Part shown: piece by piece, positions 30,796 through 39,012 of the stretch
How the letters are laid out: each line of letters opens with the position of its first letter
Numbering within the stretch: the stretch's first letter is position 1
NCBI RefSeq assembly: GCF_027460265.1
Contig: NZ_JAPZBC010000001.1
Location: 6,333,001-6,397,000, forward strand
Length of the DNA stretch: 64,000 bases
DNA from: Streptomyces sp. WMMC940
GTDB taxonomy: Bacteria; Actinomycetota; Actinomycetes; Streptomycetales; Streptomycetaceae
Reading direction: 5' to 3'
Notes under the pieces: model-generated
The model's database searches: none
The model's input: the letters and a program-made list of their open reading frames with translations, nothing else
What the model was told of the DNA's origin: nothing
Program-made: the position numbers and the translations under genes

Positions 30796-31473
30796 ATGAC
30801 ACCGTGTGAAGAGGACGCCGCCCCACCCGCCGTCACCGCGCGGGGCGCGATGGCGACCAGGCCCGCGACCGTCGTCCGGACCGGTCCCGCGCAGGGGCCG
30901 GGGGCCGGCCGTGGCGCCGCCGGGGCCCGCACGGCCCCCGGCGCCGTGCGGTCGGGGGCCGCCGGAGCGCTCGTGCGCGATCTGCGGCCGCTCGTCGCGG
31001 CGGAGGCGAGCGCCGAGGCGCACGGCGAGGCCCTGGACTCCGGGGACCTGGAACAGTCCGTCTGGGTGCGGCTGCTGGAACGGCTCGACGCCGAAGGCCC
31101 ACCGCCCGACGCGGCCGGCTGGGTCGCGGGGGCCGTACGGGAGGAGGCGAGCCGGGCCCGGCACCACGCCCTGCGGGAAGCCCCCTACCCGGACGAGCCC
31201 GCCACGGGACCCGCCGCCTGCCCCGAACGGGCCGCGCTCGTCGCGGAACGGCGCCGCGCCCTGAGGGCCGCCGTCGCCCGGGCACCGGGTCACTGCCGTC
31301 GGCTGCTGACTGCGATGCTGGCGCCGGAGGACCCCACGTACCGCGAAATCGCAGGAGAGTTGGGAATCTCACAAGGAAGTCTGGGGCCGATGCGTTCCCG
31401 CTGCCTGGGATGTTTGCGCAGAATGCTCGCGACAGAGGTTGCGGCTCCTGAACTCCGGGGAATGGAGCGGTAG
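30796..31473 (+). CDS. Sigma-70-family-like regulator (region 4 helix-turn-helix)
   Basis: The protein has 225 residues from ATG 30796. After a low-complexity Ala/Gly/Arg head (to about residue 60) comes a helical part resembling sigma region 2 ('LEQSVWVRLLERLDAEG'), with 'VAGAVREEASRARHHALRE' further on. The C-terminal half has region 4: 'PTYREIAGELGISQGSLGPMRSRCLGCLRRML'. Region 2 is weak, so it may be an atypical sigma factor or a transcription regulator derived from one. It is a single gene between glpQ and a GNAT gene. Confidence 0.75.
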   Translation: MTPCEEDAAPPAVTARGAMATRPATVVRTGPAQGPGAGRGAAGARTAPGAVRSGAAGALVRDLRPLVAAEASAEAHGEALDSGDLEQSVWVRLLERLDAEGPPPDAAGWVAGAVREEASRARHHALREAPYPDEPATGPAACPERAALVAERRRALRAAVARAPGHCRRLLTAMLAPEDPTYREIAGELGISQGSLGPMRSRCLGCLRRMLATEVAAPELRGMER

Positions 31474-31509
31474 ACAACCGGGCGGCAGGTGAGCGGGAGG
31501 CATGCGCAC

Positions 31510-32037
31510 ATGGGCATGAGCGTGACCATCTCAGCGGCAACGGCAGAGGACGCCGAACAGATCCTCAAGCTGCAGTACCTGTGCTACCAGAGCGAGGCCG
31601 AGCTCTACGGCGACTACCGCCTGGAACCGCTCACCCAGACCCTCGGCGAACTGCGCGCCGAGCTCGACCGCGGCCACGCCCTGGTGGCCCGCCTCGGTGA
31701 CGAGGTGATCGCGTCCGTACGCGGCGAGATCGACGGCGAGGGCACCGCCACGATCGGCAAGCTCATCGTCCACCCCCGGATGCAGCGCCACGGACTCGGC
31801 GGCCGGCTGCTCGACGCCATCGAGGCGCACTTCGCGGGTGAGCCCGCGGCCCGCCGCTTCCAGCTCCTCACCGGCCACCGCAGCGAGCGGAACCTGCGCC
31901 TGTACCGCAGCCACGGCTACGCGACCGTGTCCACCCGGGTGCTGACCCCGAAGCTGACGCTCCTCACGATGGAGAAGGACGCGACGGCCGCGGTGCCCCC
32001 GGCCCGGACCGCGGGGACGTTCGTCACCAGCGCGTAG
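31510..32037 (+). CDS. GNAT-family N-acetyltransferase
   Basis: This 175-residue protein uses ATG 31510, downstream of GGGAGG at 31494-31499; ATG 31516 is the alternative. The acetyl-CoA site is 'IGKLIVHPRMQRHGLGGRLLDAIEAHF' (Q/R-x-x-G-x-G/A motif A), followed by 'GHRSERNLRLYRSHGYA' (motif B). The acceptor substrate cannot be predicted. It faces the membrane-protein pair across a hairpin. Confidence 0.85.
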   Translation: MGMSVTISAATAEDAEQILKLQYLCYQSEAELYGDYRLEPLTQTLGELRAELDRGHALVARLGDEVIASVRGEIDGEGTATIGKLIVHPRMQRHGLGGRLLDAIEAHFAGEPAARRFQLLTGHRSERNLRLYRSHGYATVSTRVLTPKLTLLTMEKDATAAVPPARTAGTFVTSA

Positions 32038-32052
32038 TCCCCGCGCGGTCCG

Positions 32053-32082
32053 CCGGGGGCCGGTCCGGAGGGAGGCCCCCGG
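32053..32082. terminator. Hairpin between converging genes
   Basis: A 9-bp stem (32053-32061 with 32074-32082) lies just after the GNAT stop and before the 3' end of the minus-strand membrane gene. Confidence 0.6.
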
Positions 32083-32144
32083 TTCGCGGGCGAGGGGCCG
32101 GTCCTTCGAGGCGGCCCGTCCGGCATGTGGCCGCGGGGCAGGGT

Positions 32145-32612
32145 TCAGCGCCGGGCCCCGCGCAGCCAGAGCATTCCGGTGACGGGCAGCAGCACCGGAA
32201 TGAACAGGTACCCGATGCCGTAGTCGGACCAGACCGTGGTGTCCGGGAAGGCGGACGGATCCACCAGCGTCCACGTGCCCACGGTCAGCACGCCCACCAG
32301 CTCCGCGGCGCAGCACACCAGTGCCGCCCTGCGGGCCCGCTCGCCGCCGCGGAACAGGGTGTACGTGATGAAGGCGTACACCACCGCGGCGATCGCGGAG
32401 AGCGAGTACGCGAGCGGGGCGCGTTCGTACGCGGTGGCGATCTCGTAGACCGAGCGCGACACGGCGCCCACCGACATCACCCCGTACAGCCACACCAGCA
32501 GCAGTCCGGGGCCCTTGACCAGCCTCGTCGCCGACGCCTCCCGGACGCCGCCCTCGGCGGTGCTCCCGGTCGTCCCCGTCTCGCCGGCCACCTCAGCCTC
32601 CCCAGATGTCAT
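32145..32612 (-). CDS. Small four-helix membrane protein, function unknown
   Basis: This 155-residue protein has a disordered acidic head (about 30 residues), then four hydrophobic segments: 'GLLLVWLYGVMSVGAVSR', 'YSLSAIAAVVYAFITYTLF', 'AALVCCAAELVGVLTVGTW' and 'IGYLFIPVLLPVTGMLWL'. It overlaps the preceding membrane-protein gene by 20 bp, so they are co-expressed and may interact. No family name was recognised with confidence. Confidence 0.75.
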   Translation of the reverse strand: MTSGEAEVAGETGTTGSTAEGGVREASATRLVKGPGLLLVWLYGVMSVGAVSRSVYEIATAYERAPLAYSLSAIAAVVYAFITYTLFRGGERARRAALVCCAAELVGVLTVGTWTLVDPSAFPDTTVWSDYGIGYLFIPVLLPVTGMLWLRGARR

Positions 32613-32952
32613 GGAGCCGGACCTCCAGCACCGCGAGCACGACCGCCCCGGCCGCGACCGTCGCCGAACCCCAGCGGGTCCGCTCGGCCAGTGACAGGAA
32701 CCCGGCGGCGGGAACCGCGGCGAACGCCCCGATCAGATAGGCGATGAAGATCGTCGCGCCCTCCTCGGCCTTCTCCCCCCTCGCCAGCTGCACCACCCCG
32801 ATCACCAGCTGGACCAGCGCCAGCAGCGTGACCACGGCCATGCCGATGAAGTGCCAGTCCTTGGTGGGCTGGTCCCGGAATGCGGCGAAACCGCACCAGG
32901 CGGCGAGGGCGAGAGCGGCCACGGACACCGCGACGGTCAGGGCGACGAGCAT
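32593..32952 (-). CDS. Small membrane protein, function unknown
   Basis: This 119-residue protein starts at ATG 32952. Four hydrophobic segments fill most of its length ('LTVAVSVAALALAAWCGFAAF', 'FIGMAVVTLLALVQLVIGVVQL', 'ATIFIAYLIGAFAAVPAAGFLSL', 'ATVAAGAVVLAVLEVRL'). Its 3' end overlaps the next membrane gene by 20 bp. The two form an operon transcribed away from metNIQ. Confidence 0.75.
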   Translation of the reverse strand: MLVALTVAVSVAALALAAWCGFAAFRDQPTKDWHFIGMAVVTLLALVQLVIGVVQLARGEKAEEGATIFIAYLIGAFAAVPAAGFLSLAERTRWGSATVAAGAVVLAVLEVRLHDIWGG

Positions 32953-33238
32953 GGGTGAGAGCGTATTACGGGCCAAAAGACCCCATGCGCGCGGCCCCGG
33001 CGGGACCGGTGCCCGAGGTGGGCGTGGGCTTCGCCGCCGGGGTGACGACCGTGGCCCCGACCACAACCGGGGCCGCCCCCGAGCCGGCCTCCGGCACCGT
33101 CGTCCCCGGCCGCCCGGCCGTGTCCGCGCAGGTCACGGCCCATGGGGGTGGAGATCGCCGCCATCGCCTTGCGTCCGGATTCCGGACTCCCGCGTTCCGC
33201 TATTCGGACGGCCGTGATCCGCTCCCGGGGCGGTCTGT

Positions 33239-33250
33239 TTTACTGGCCGC
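33239..33250 (+). promoter_or_regulatory. Probable -10 region for a leaderless transcript
   Basis: TTTACT at 33239-33244 (within TGTTTTACT) ends six bases before ATG 33251, so transcription would begin at or next to the A of that ATG. No ribosome-binding site precedes the ATG. This spacing is that of a leaderless mRNA. A -35 box is not clear. Confidence 0.5.
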
Positions 33251-33337
33251 ATGACCACGACGAGCAGCCGCACCCTTGCGACCGAGGCGATCACGACGCC
33301 CGGTGCTCGTTGTATGTGTCGAATGTGCGCCTTCTGA
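33251..33337 (+). CDS. Cys-rich leader peptide of the methionine importer operon
   Basis: This open frame of 28 codons begins with ATG directly after a -10-like sequence. It starts MTTTSSRTLATEA and ends R-C-M-C-R-M-C-A-F followed by TGA: three Cys, two Met and two Arg codons in the last nine. It is 199 bp upstream of metN on the same strand. Short leaderless peptides with clustered Cys codons are known in mycobacteria as cysteine-responsive attenuators of sulfur-metabolism operons, and similar leader peptides are annotated in Streptomyces. By analogy, stalling at scarce Cys or Met could alter RNA folding between 33338 and 33536, where small hairpins are visible (for example 33354-33358 with 33367-33371). 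Confidence 0.6.
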   Translation: MTTTSSRTLATEAITTPGARCMCRMCAF

Positions 33338-33536
33338 GGGCCCCTGCCTGAGCCTCGCGCCCCGAAGCGAGACCCCGACAGCCATGCCGTGTCCGCCGTG
33401 ACGGCGACGGACCGAGCCTGCCCGCGCACACGCTGCCGAACCGGCCGTCCGTGCTGCGCCGACTGTCCCCAAGACGACATGCCCCGTGCCCGGCGAGGGA
33501 ACCCCGCGCCGTGCACTCGACAGTGACGGAAACCCT
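33338..33536. other. Leader region between the Cys peptide and metN
   Basis: About 200 bp with several short GC stems, including 33354-33358/33367-33371 and a compact hairpin around 33398-33412. I see no gene here and nothing matching the conserved core of SAM riboswitches. It may be the attenuator region controlled by the leader peptide. Confidence 0.45.
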
Positions 33537-34613
33537 GTGATCACCACTACGGGCCTCACCAAGGTCTATCAGTCGCGAGGCCGCGACATCACCGCTCTCG
33601 ACGGAGTCGACCTGCACGTCCGCGAGGGCGAGGTGTTCGGCGTCGTCGGCCGCAGCGGAGCCGGGAAGTCCTCCCTCATCCGCTGCGTGAACCTGCTGGA
33701 ACGCCCCACCTCCGGCAGCGTCCTCGTCGACGGCGCCGATCTGACCGCCCTGGCCGGACGCGGCAACCGCGCCGGAAGGGAACTCCGGCGGGCGCGCAGC
33801 CGCATCGGCATGGTCTTCCAGCACTTCAACCTGCTGTCCTCGCGCACCGTGCGGGACAACGTCGAACTGCCGCTGGAGATCCTCGGCGTCTCCGGAGCCG
33901 AACGTACGCGCCGCGCCCTCGAACTCCTCGATCTCGTCGGCCTCGCAGACGAGGCCCGGGCCTATCCAGGACAGCTCTCCGGCGGCCAGAAGCAGCGCGT
34001 CGGCATCGCCCGTGCCCTCGCCGGCAACCCCAAGGTGCTGCTCTCCGACGAGGCCACCAGCGCCCTCGACCCCGAGACCACCCGGGGCGTCCTCCAACTG
34101 CTGCGCGACCTCAACCGGCAGCTCGGGCTGACCGTGCTCCTCATCACGCACGAGATGGACGTCGTCAAGACCGTCTGCGACTCCGCCGCCCTGATGGAGC
34201 AGGGTCGGATCGTCGAGTCCGGCACGGTCGGCGAACTGCTCGCCACGCCGGGCTCCGAGCTCGCCCACGAGCTGTTCCCCGTCACCGGGGACGCCTCGGG
34301 CCCGGACCGCACCGTCGTGGACGTCACCTTCCACGGCGACGCCGCCACCCAGCCGGTGGTGTCCCAGCTGTCCCGCACCTACAACATCGACATATCGATC
34401 CTCGGCGCCGCGATGGACACCGTCGGAGGCAAGCAGATCGGCCGGATGCGCATCGAGCTGCCCGGCCGCTACGAGGACAACGTCGTACCCGTCGGCTTCC
34501 TGCGCGAGCAGGGCCTGCAGGTCGACGTCGTCGACGAGGACGCGCCGCCCGCGGTACCGGCGCAGAGCACCGGGGCCCGGGGCGCCGCACTGGTGAAGGA
34601 GGCCGTCAAGTGA
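33537..34613 (+). CDS. metN: Methionine ABC transporter ATP-binding protein
   Basis: This 358-residue protein uses GTG 33537 (MITTTGLTKVYQ); the frame is open to GTG 33486, but the added text is not family-like. The ABC motifs are Walker A 'GRSGAGKS' (residues 38-45), the Q-loop 'VFQHFN', the signature 'LSGGQKQR' and Walker B 'VLLSDEAT'. The C-terminal region from about residue 265 ('VVDVTFHGDAATQPVVSQLSRTYNIDISIL') is the ACT-like NIL domain, which binds methionine and inhibits transport when internal methionine is high. Its stop overlaps the metI start. Confidence 0.93.
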   Translation: MITTTGLTKVYQSRGRDITALDGVDLHVREGEVFGVVGRSGAGKSSLIRCVNLLERPTSGSVLVDGADLTALAGRGNRAGRELRRARSRIGMVFQHFNLLSSRTVRDNVELPLEILGVSGAERTRRALELLDLVGLADEARAYPGQLSGGQKQRVGIARALAGNPKVLLSDEATSALDPETTRGVLQLLRDLNRQLGLTVLLITHEMDVVKTVCDSAALMEQGRIVESGTVGELLATPGSELAHELFPVTGDASGPDRTVVDVTFHGDAATQPVVSQLSRTYNIDISILGAAMDTVGGKQIGRMRIELPGRYEDNVVPVGFLREQGLQVDVVDEDAPPAVPAQSTGARGAALVKEAVK

Positions 34614-35278
34614 CGTGGTCGGAGATGCAGCCCCTGCTCACCCAGGGCACCCTGGACACCCTCTACATGGTCCTGTGGTCCACTCTGGTCACCGCGATCG
34701 GCGGGCTGCCGCTCGGTGTCCTCCTCGTCCTCACCGACAAGGGCGGACTGCTCCAGAACACCCCGGTGAACAAGGCCGTCGGCGTCGTCGTGAACATCGG
34801 CCGCTCGCTGCCGTTCATCATCCTGCTGATCGCGCTGATCCCCTTCACCACGGCCGTGGTCGGCACCTTCATCGGCCCGACCGCCATGATCGTGCCGCTG
34901 GCCGTGGGCGCCGTCCCGTTCTTCGCGCGACTCGTCGAGACGGCGATCCGCGAGGTCGACCACGGACTGGTCGAAGCCGTCCAGTCCATGGGCGGATCCG
35001 TCCCGACGATCATCCGCAAGGTGCTGCTCCCGCAGGCCCTTCCCTCGATCGTGGCCGCCGTCACCACCACCGTGATCGTGCTCGTCGGCTACTCGGCCAT
35101 GGCCGGCGCGGTCGGCGGAGAGGGCCTCGGCTCCAAGGCCGTCACCTACGGCTTCCAGCGGTTCGAGACCGAGTTCATGCTCGTCACGGTCGTCGTCCTG
35201 ATCGCGATCGTCACGGCCGTACAGCTGATCGGCGACGGGATCGTCCGGCTGCTGGCCCGCCGCGGTCGCGCCGCCTGA
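34610..35278 (+). CDS. metI: Methionine ABC transporter permease
   Basis: The protein has 222 residues and a GTG start overlapping the metN stop (GTGA). It has five or six membrane segments, opening 'TLDTLYMVLWSTLVTAIGGLPLGVLLV'. The coupling loop 'EAVQSMGGSVPTIIRKVLLPQALPSIVAA' (E-A-A-x3-G motif) contacts the ATPase. The C-terminal 'YGFQRFETEFMLVTVVVLIAIV' is typical of MetI. It forms the membrane channel of the MetNIQ importer. Confidence 0.95.
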   Translation: MTWSEMQPLLTQGTLDTLYMVLWSTLVTAIGGLPLGVLLVLTDKGGLLQNTPVNKAVGVVVNIGRSLPFIILLIALIPFTTAVVGTFIGPTAMIVPLAVGAVPFFARLVETAIREVDHGLVEAVQSMGGSVPTIIRKVLLPQALPSIVAAVTTTVIVLVGYSAMAGAVGGEGLGSKAVTYGFQRFETEFMLVTVVVLIAIVTAVQLIGDGIVRLLARRGRAA

Positions 35279-35385
35279 CCACCACCCCGCACCACCCGGT
35301 GCCGGCGCTTCGCCCCGGCACCTCCAGAGAGCCCGCACTCCTTGTCCGGGCGCCATCACCGCAACACCAGAAAGAGGCACTCTTC

Positions 35386-36243
35386 GTGCGCAACCACCGA
35401 CAGAACACCAGGCTCGCCGTCGCCGCCACCGCCGCGCTCGCGCTCGGCCTCACGGCCTGCGGCACCGCCTCCGACCCGGCCGTGACCGGCGACAAGGCCG
35501 CGGAGTCCGAGCCCCTCGTCGTCGCGGCCTCCCCGACCCCGCACGCCGACATCCTGAACTTCGTCGAGAAGAACCTCGCCGACAAGGCCGGACTCGAGCT
35601 GGAGGTCAGGGAGTTCACGGACTACGTCCTGCCGAACACCGCCACCCAGTCCGGCCAGGTCGACGCCAACTACTTCCAGCACAAGCCGTACCTGGACGAC
35701 TTCAACGAGAAGAACGACACCACCGTCGTCCCGGTGGTCGACGTCCACCTCGAGCCGCTCGGCCTGTACTCGAAGAAGTTCCGGTCGGTCGAGGACATCG
35801 CGCCCGGGCAGACCGTCGCCGTCCCCAACGACACGACCAACGAGGGCCGCGCGCTCCGGCTCCTCGCCGAGCACGGCCTCATCACCCTCAAGCCGGGTGT
35901 CGGCACCAGCGCCAAGCTGTCCGACATCACCGACAGGAAGGGCCTGGAGTTCAAGGAACTGGAGGCCGCCACCGTGCCCCGCGCCCTGAACGACGTCGAC
36001 GCCGCCGTCATCAACGGCAACTACGCCATCGAGGCCGACCTCAAGCCCTCCGAGGACGCGCTCGTCCTGGAGAAGGCGGAGGGCAACCCCTACGCCAACT
36101 TCCTCGCCGTCAAGAAGGGCAACGAGAAGGACCCGCGCGTCGCGAAGCTCGCGAAGCTCCTCAACTCCCCCGAGGTGAAGAAGTACATCGAGGACACCTA
36201 CACCGGCTCGGTCGTCCCGGCGTTCGGCGCCCCCGCCAAGTGA
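35386..36243 (+). CDS. metQ: Methionine-binding lipoprotein
   Basis: This 285-residue protein starts with GTG 35386 behind AGAGG. Its signal peptide ends in the lipobox L-T-A-C25, so it is anchored to the outer face of the membrane. NlpA/MetQ motifs are 'VVAASPTPHADILNFV', 'REFTDYVLPNTATQSGQVDANYFQHKPYL' and 'AAVINGNYAIEADL'. It delivers D/L-methionine or related compounds to MetNI. The gene lies 107 bp after metI and is followed by a strong terminator, completing the operon. Confidence 0.95.
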   Translation: MRNHRQNTRLAVAATAALALGLTACGTASDPAVTGDKAAESEPLVVAASPTPHADILNFVEKNLADKAGLELEVREFTDYVLPNTATQSGQVDANYFQHKPYLDDFNEKNDTTVVPVVDVHLEPLGLYSKKFRSVEDIAPGQTVAVPNDTTNEGRALRLLAEHGLITLKPGVGTSAKLSDITDRKGLEFKELEAATVPRALNDVDAAVINGNYAIEADLKPSEDALVLEKAEGNPYANFLAVKKGNEKDPRVAKLAKLLNSPEVKKYIEDTYTGSVVPAFGAPAK

Positions 36244-36280
36244 CGCCGTTCGTACGGCCCTTGAGGACGTCCCGATGAAC

Positions 36281-36317
36281 GCGGGCCCCGCGCACCACCG
36301 CGGTGCGCGGGGCCCGC
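36281..36317. terminator. Terminator of the metNIQ operon
   Basis: A perfect 16-bp GC stem (36281-36296 with 36302-36317) encloses a loop that is itself palindromic (ACCGCGGT). It lies 38 bp after the metQ stop. Confidence 0.9.
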
Positions 36318-36421
36318 GGCGTATCGTGGGCCGTTCCGAACCCGGCCATGCACATCGCCGCCCCGATGCTGCATGCTGTGCCTTTACGGCCCTTACGACG
36401 GTCTTCGGCATGGAGCTGCGC

Positions 36422-37060
36422 ATGACTACCACCTTCCCGGACATCTCCATCAGCACGGAGAGGTTGGTTCTGCGCGCGCTCGAACCCGCCGACGCCCCCG
36501 CTCTCGCCGAGATGATGAACGACGAACAAGTCGCCGCCTGGACCGCCGTGCCCCAGCCCTACACCGAGGCCGCGGCCCACGGCTGGATCACCGACCGCGC
36601 CCCCAAGGAACGCGCCGCGGGCCGGGGCATAGACCTCGCCGTCACCGAGTTCCTCACCCAGCGCCTGGTGGGGGTGATCCAGCTGAGCAGGACCGACTGG
36701 CGGGTGCGTGCCAGCGAGATGTCGTACATCATCGCCCCCTGGGCCCGCGGCGAGGGCTACGCCTCCGAGGCGGCCCTCGCCACCGCCCAGTGGCTCTTCC
36801 GCGACCAGCGCTTCGAGCGCCTCGAACTGCGTACCGCCGCCGACAACACCGCCTCCCAGCAGGTCGCCCAGAAGATCGGCTGCATCAGCGAAGGCGTCCT
36901 GCGGGGCGCCTGCATAGCCCGCACCCGCACCGAGGGCGGGGGCTGGGCGGATCTGCGCACCGATTTCATCGTCTGGAGCCTGCTCCCCGAGGACCTGGAA
37001 GGGGTCGCCGACCAGATGGCCGAGGCGGGCGGATTCGGCGCCTACACCGACTGGAACTGA
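36422..37060 (+). CDS. RimJ/RimL-type GNAT N-acetyltransferase
   Basis: The protein has 212 residues. ATG 36422 is preferred over ATG 36410 because GGAG (36412-36415) is six bases ahead. The start 'ISTERLVLRALEPADAPALAEMM' is typical of ribosomal-protein-alanine acetyltransferase relatives. The CoA motif is 'MSYIIAPWARGEGYASEAALATAQWLF', followed by 'ELRTAADNTASQQVAQKIGCISEGVLRG'. It probably acetylates an N-terminus or small amine; the target is unknown. Confidence 0.88.
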   Translation: MTTTFPDISISTERLVLRALEPADAPALAEMMNDEQVAAWTAVPQPYTEAAAHGWITDRAPKERAAGRGIDLAVTEFLTQRLVGVIQLSRTDWRVRASEMSYIIAPWARGEGYASEAALATAQWLFRDQRFERLELRTAADNTASQQVAQKIGCISEGVLRGACIARTRTEGGGWADLRTDFIVWSLLPEDLEGVADQMAEAGGFGAYTDWN

Positions 37061-37429
37061 CCGGCCGCCGGCGGCGGCGGGACCGCGGACCGGGCCCCGG
37101 GAATGGGGCGTACGGACCGGGCCGGCGCGCCGTCCAGGGCGAAGGGTCCCGTCGACCGCCCGGACGCACGGGGAGGCGGGTGGACGGTCTCCGGGTGGAC
37201 GAGCCGGGCGGCGGGTGGACGCTCTCTCCGGTGGACGCACCGGGGGGCGCGCCCGAGTCGTCCCTTCCGGACGCGGGCCCGGCCGTACGGGTCCGGAGGA
37301 ACCGGCGGACCCCGCACCGGAGCGGCCCGCACCCCCGCCCGTCACCGACACCGGGTAACCTCGGCCCTGCCTGCCCCACACCCCGTGGGTACGGTCCTCA
37401 CCTGCGACGACACCAGGAGAAAGACGACC
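37061..37429. other. Intergenic region before cobL
   Basis: About 370 bp without a convincing gene. From about 37170 to 37250 a loose repeat of GGGTGGACG-type words occurs. No cobalamin riboswitch elements were recognised. The cobL promoter presumably lies near the end. Confidence 0.45.
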
Positions 37430-38644
37430 ATGGCCGACCGGGTCACGGTGATCGGCTGGGACGGCTCGCCGCTGACCGCGGCCGCCAGGTCCGCCCTGTC
37501 CGCGGCCACGCTCGTCGCCGGGGCCGCCCACCACCTGGCGCTTCCCGAGGTACCGCCGGGCGCCGAACGCGTCCGCCTCGGCAGCGTCGACCTCGCCGCC
37601 CGCAGGATCGCGGGGCACCGCGGCAGCCCCGTCGTCCTCGCCGACGGCGACCCGGGCTTCTTCGGCGTCGTACGCACCCTGCGCGCGCCGCAGCACGGCC
37701 TCGAGGTGGAGGTCGTCCCCGCCGTCTCCTCCGTCGCCGCCGCCTTCGCCCGGGCGGGGATGCCCTGGGACGACGCCCGGATCGTCGTCGCCCACAGCCG
37801 CACGCTGCGGCGCGCGGTCAACGTCTGCCGGGCCCGTCCCAAGGTGGCCGTCCTCACCTCACCGGGCGCCGGACCCGCCGAACTCGCACTGCTCCTCGAC
37901 GGCGTCCACCGCACCTTCGTGATCTGCGAGGAGCTCGGCACCGAGCGCGAGCAGGTCACCGTGCTGACCTCCGACAAGGTCGCCGACCACAGCTGGCGCG
38001 ACCCCAACGTGGTCATCGTCATCGGCGGCGCCGCCGGCGCCCAGGGCGGTGCCGGCTGGGTCGCCGGTGGGGAGCCCGGCCATTCCGCGCAGGTACGCGG
38101 CTGGGCCCTGCCGGGCGGCGAGAGCCGGCCGGCCGCCGAGAGCGAGTCGCTGCAGCTTCGCGCCGCCCAACTCGCCCGGCTCGGACCGCGCCTGGGCGAC
38201 CTCGTGTGGGACATCGGCTGCGGCAGCGGGGAGCTGGCCGCCGACGCGGCCCGCTTCGGTGCCGCGGTGATCGCCGTCGACGACGACCCCGCCGCCTGCA
38301 TCCGGGCCGACGCCGCCGCCCGCCGCCACGGCGTCCTCCTGCAGACCGTCCGCGGCCGGGCGCCGCACGTCCTGGAACGGCTCCCCGAACCGGACGTCGT
38401 ACGGATCGGCGGGGGCGGCGTCCCCGTCGTCACCGCCTGTGCCGACCGCAGGCCCGAGCGCATCGTCACCCACGCCTCCACCCGGGACGAGGCCGAGGCG
38501 ATCGGCGCGGCGCTCACGGAGGGCGGCTACGACGTCGAGTGCGCCCTCCTCCAGTCCGTCGAGCTCGATACCGGCGACTGGTCGGAACGCGAGCGGTCGG
38601 TCGTCTTCCTGCTCGCCGGCCGGCGTGGGGATCACGTTTCCTGA
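37430..38644 (+). CDS. cobL: Precorrin-6Y C5,15-methyltransferase (decarboxylating), CobL
   Basis: This 404-residue bifunctional cobalamin-pathway enzyme is a fusion of CbiE-like and CbiT-like parts. The N-terminal half (about 1-205) is a tetrapyrrole methylase: 'VTVIGWDGSPLTAAARSAL', 'VLADGDPGFFGVVRTL', 'VVPAVSSVAAAFARAG'. The C-terminal half (about 240-404) is a Rossmann SAM methyltransferase with 'LVWDIGCGSGELAADAARF' and 'VRIGGGG', which also decarboxylates C12. ATG 37430 follows AGGAGA. It is the first of three cobalamin genes here, each apparently with its own promoter. Confidence 0.93.
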   Translation: MADRVTVIGWDGSPLTAAARSALSAATLVAGAAHHLALPEVPPGAERVRLGSVDLAARRIAGHRGSPVVLADGDPGFFGVVRTLRAPQHGLEVEVVPAVSSVAAAFARAGMPWDDARIVVAHSRTLRRAVNVCRARPKVAVLTSPGAGPAELALLLDGVHRTFVICEELGTEREQVTVLTSDKVADHSWRDPNVVIVIGGAAGAQGGAGWVAGGEPGHSAQVRGWALPGGESRPAAESESLQLRAAQLARLGPRLGDLVWDIGCGSGELAADAARFGAAVIAVDDDPAACIRADAAARRHGVLLQTVRGRAPHVLERLPEPDVVRIGGGGVPVVTACADRRPERIVTHASTRDEAEAIGAALTEGGYDVECALLQSVELDTGDWSERERSVVFLLAGRRGDHVS

Positions 38645-39012
38645 CCGCTCGGCCGCCGTCCCCCGGCCGCCCCTGGACCGGGCGCGGAACCGTGGCGCGG
38701 TAGGCTGGCCGATCGTTGTACCGCAGCCGGTCGTTGGTCGATTCGCTCGCCAATATCCGGAAAAGGGGACGATTTTGGCCCCGGTTGTGGTACGGCGCGA
38801 CCGGGGGACGCGCAACGTGGCGCAGTCCACACCGAACCGTGGCCGATCCTGCTGCCGCGGACGCGAACGCCCACGACAATGCTTGTGTCCGCGGGCTTTC
38901 GTGCCGCGTGGGGCACACGCTCGTTCTTGTAGTGACGGGCACGGGTGTGTGCCGCGATCGGGCGTCCCGGGCGAAGGTCTGAAGGAGCACAACCGATGGG
39001 CGAGGGGTACGC
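38645..39012. other. Intergenic region before the bluB-cobT gene
   Basis: About 370 bp. TTGGTC (38733-38738) with an A+T-rich CAATAT about 17 bp downstream may form a promoter. No conserved riboswitch or hairpin was recognised, and the frames running through it have shadow composition. Confidence 0.4.

Noticed and set aside
33338..33536. SAM riboswitch upstream of metN
   Set aside because: I could not find the conserved core of SAM-I or SAM-IV type riboswitches; a covariance-model scan of 33230-33540 would settle it.
37061..39012. Cobalamin riboswitch before cobL or the bluB-cobT gene
   Set aside because: No B12-box-like conserved sequence or plausible core fold was seen in either spacer.
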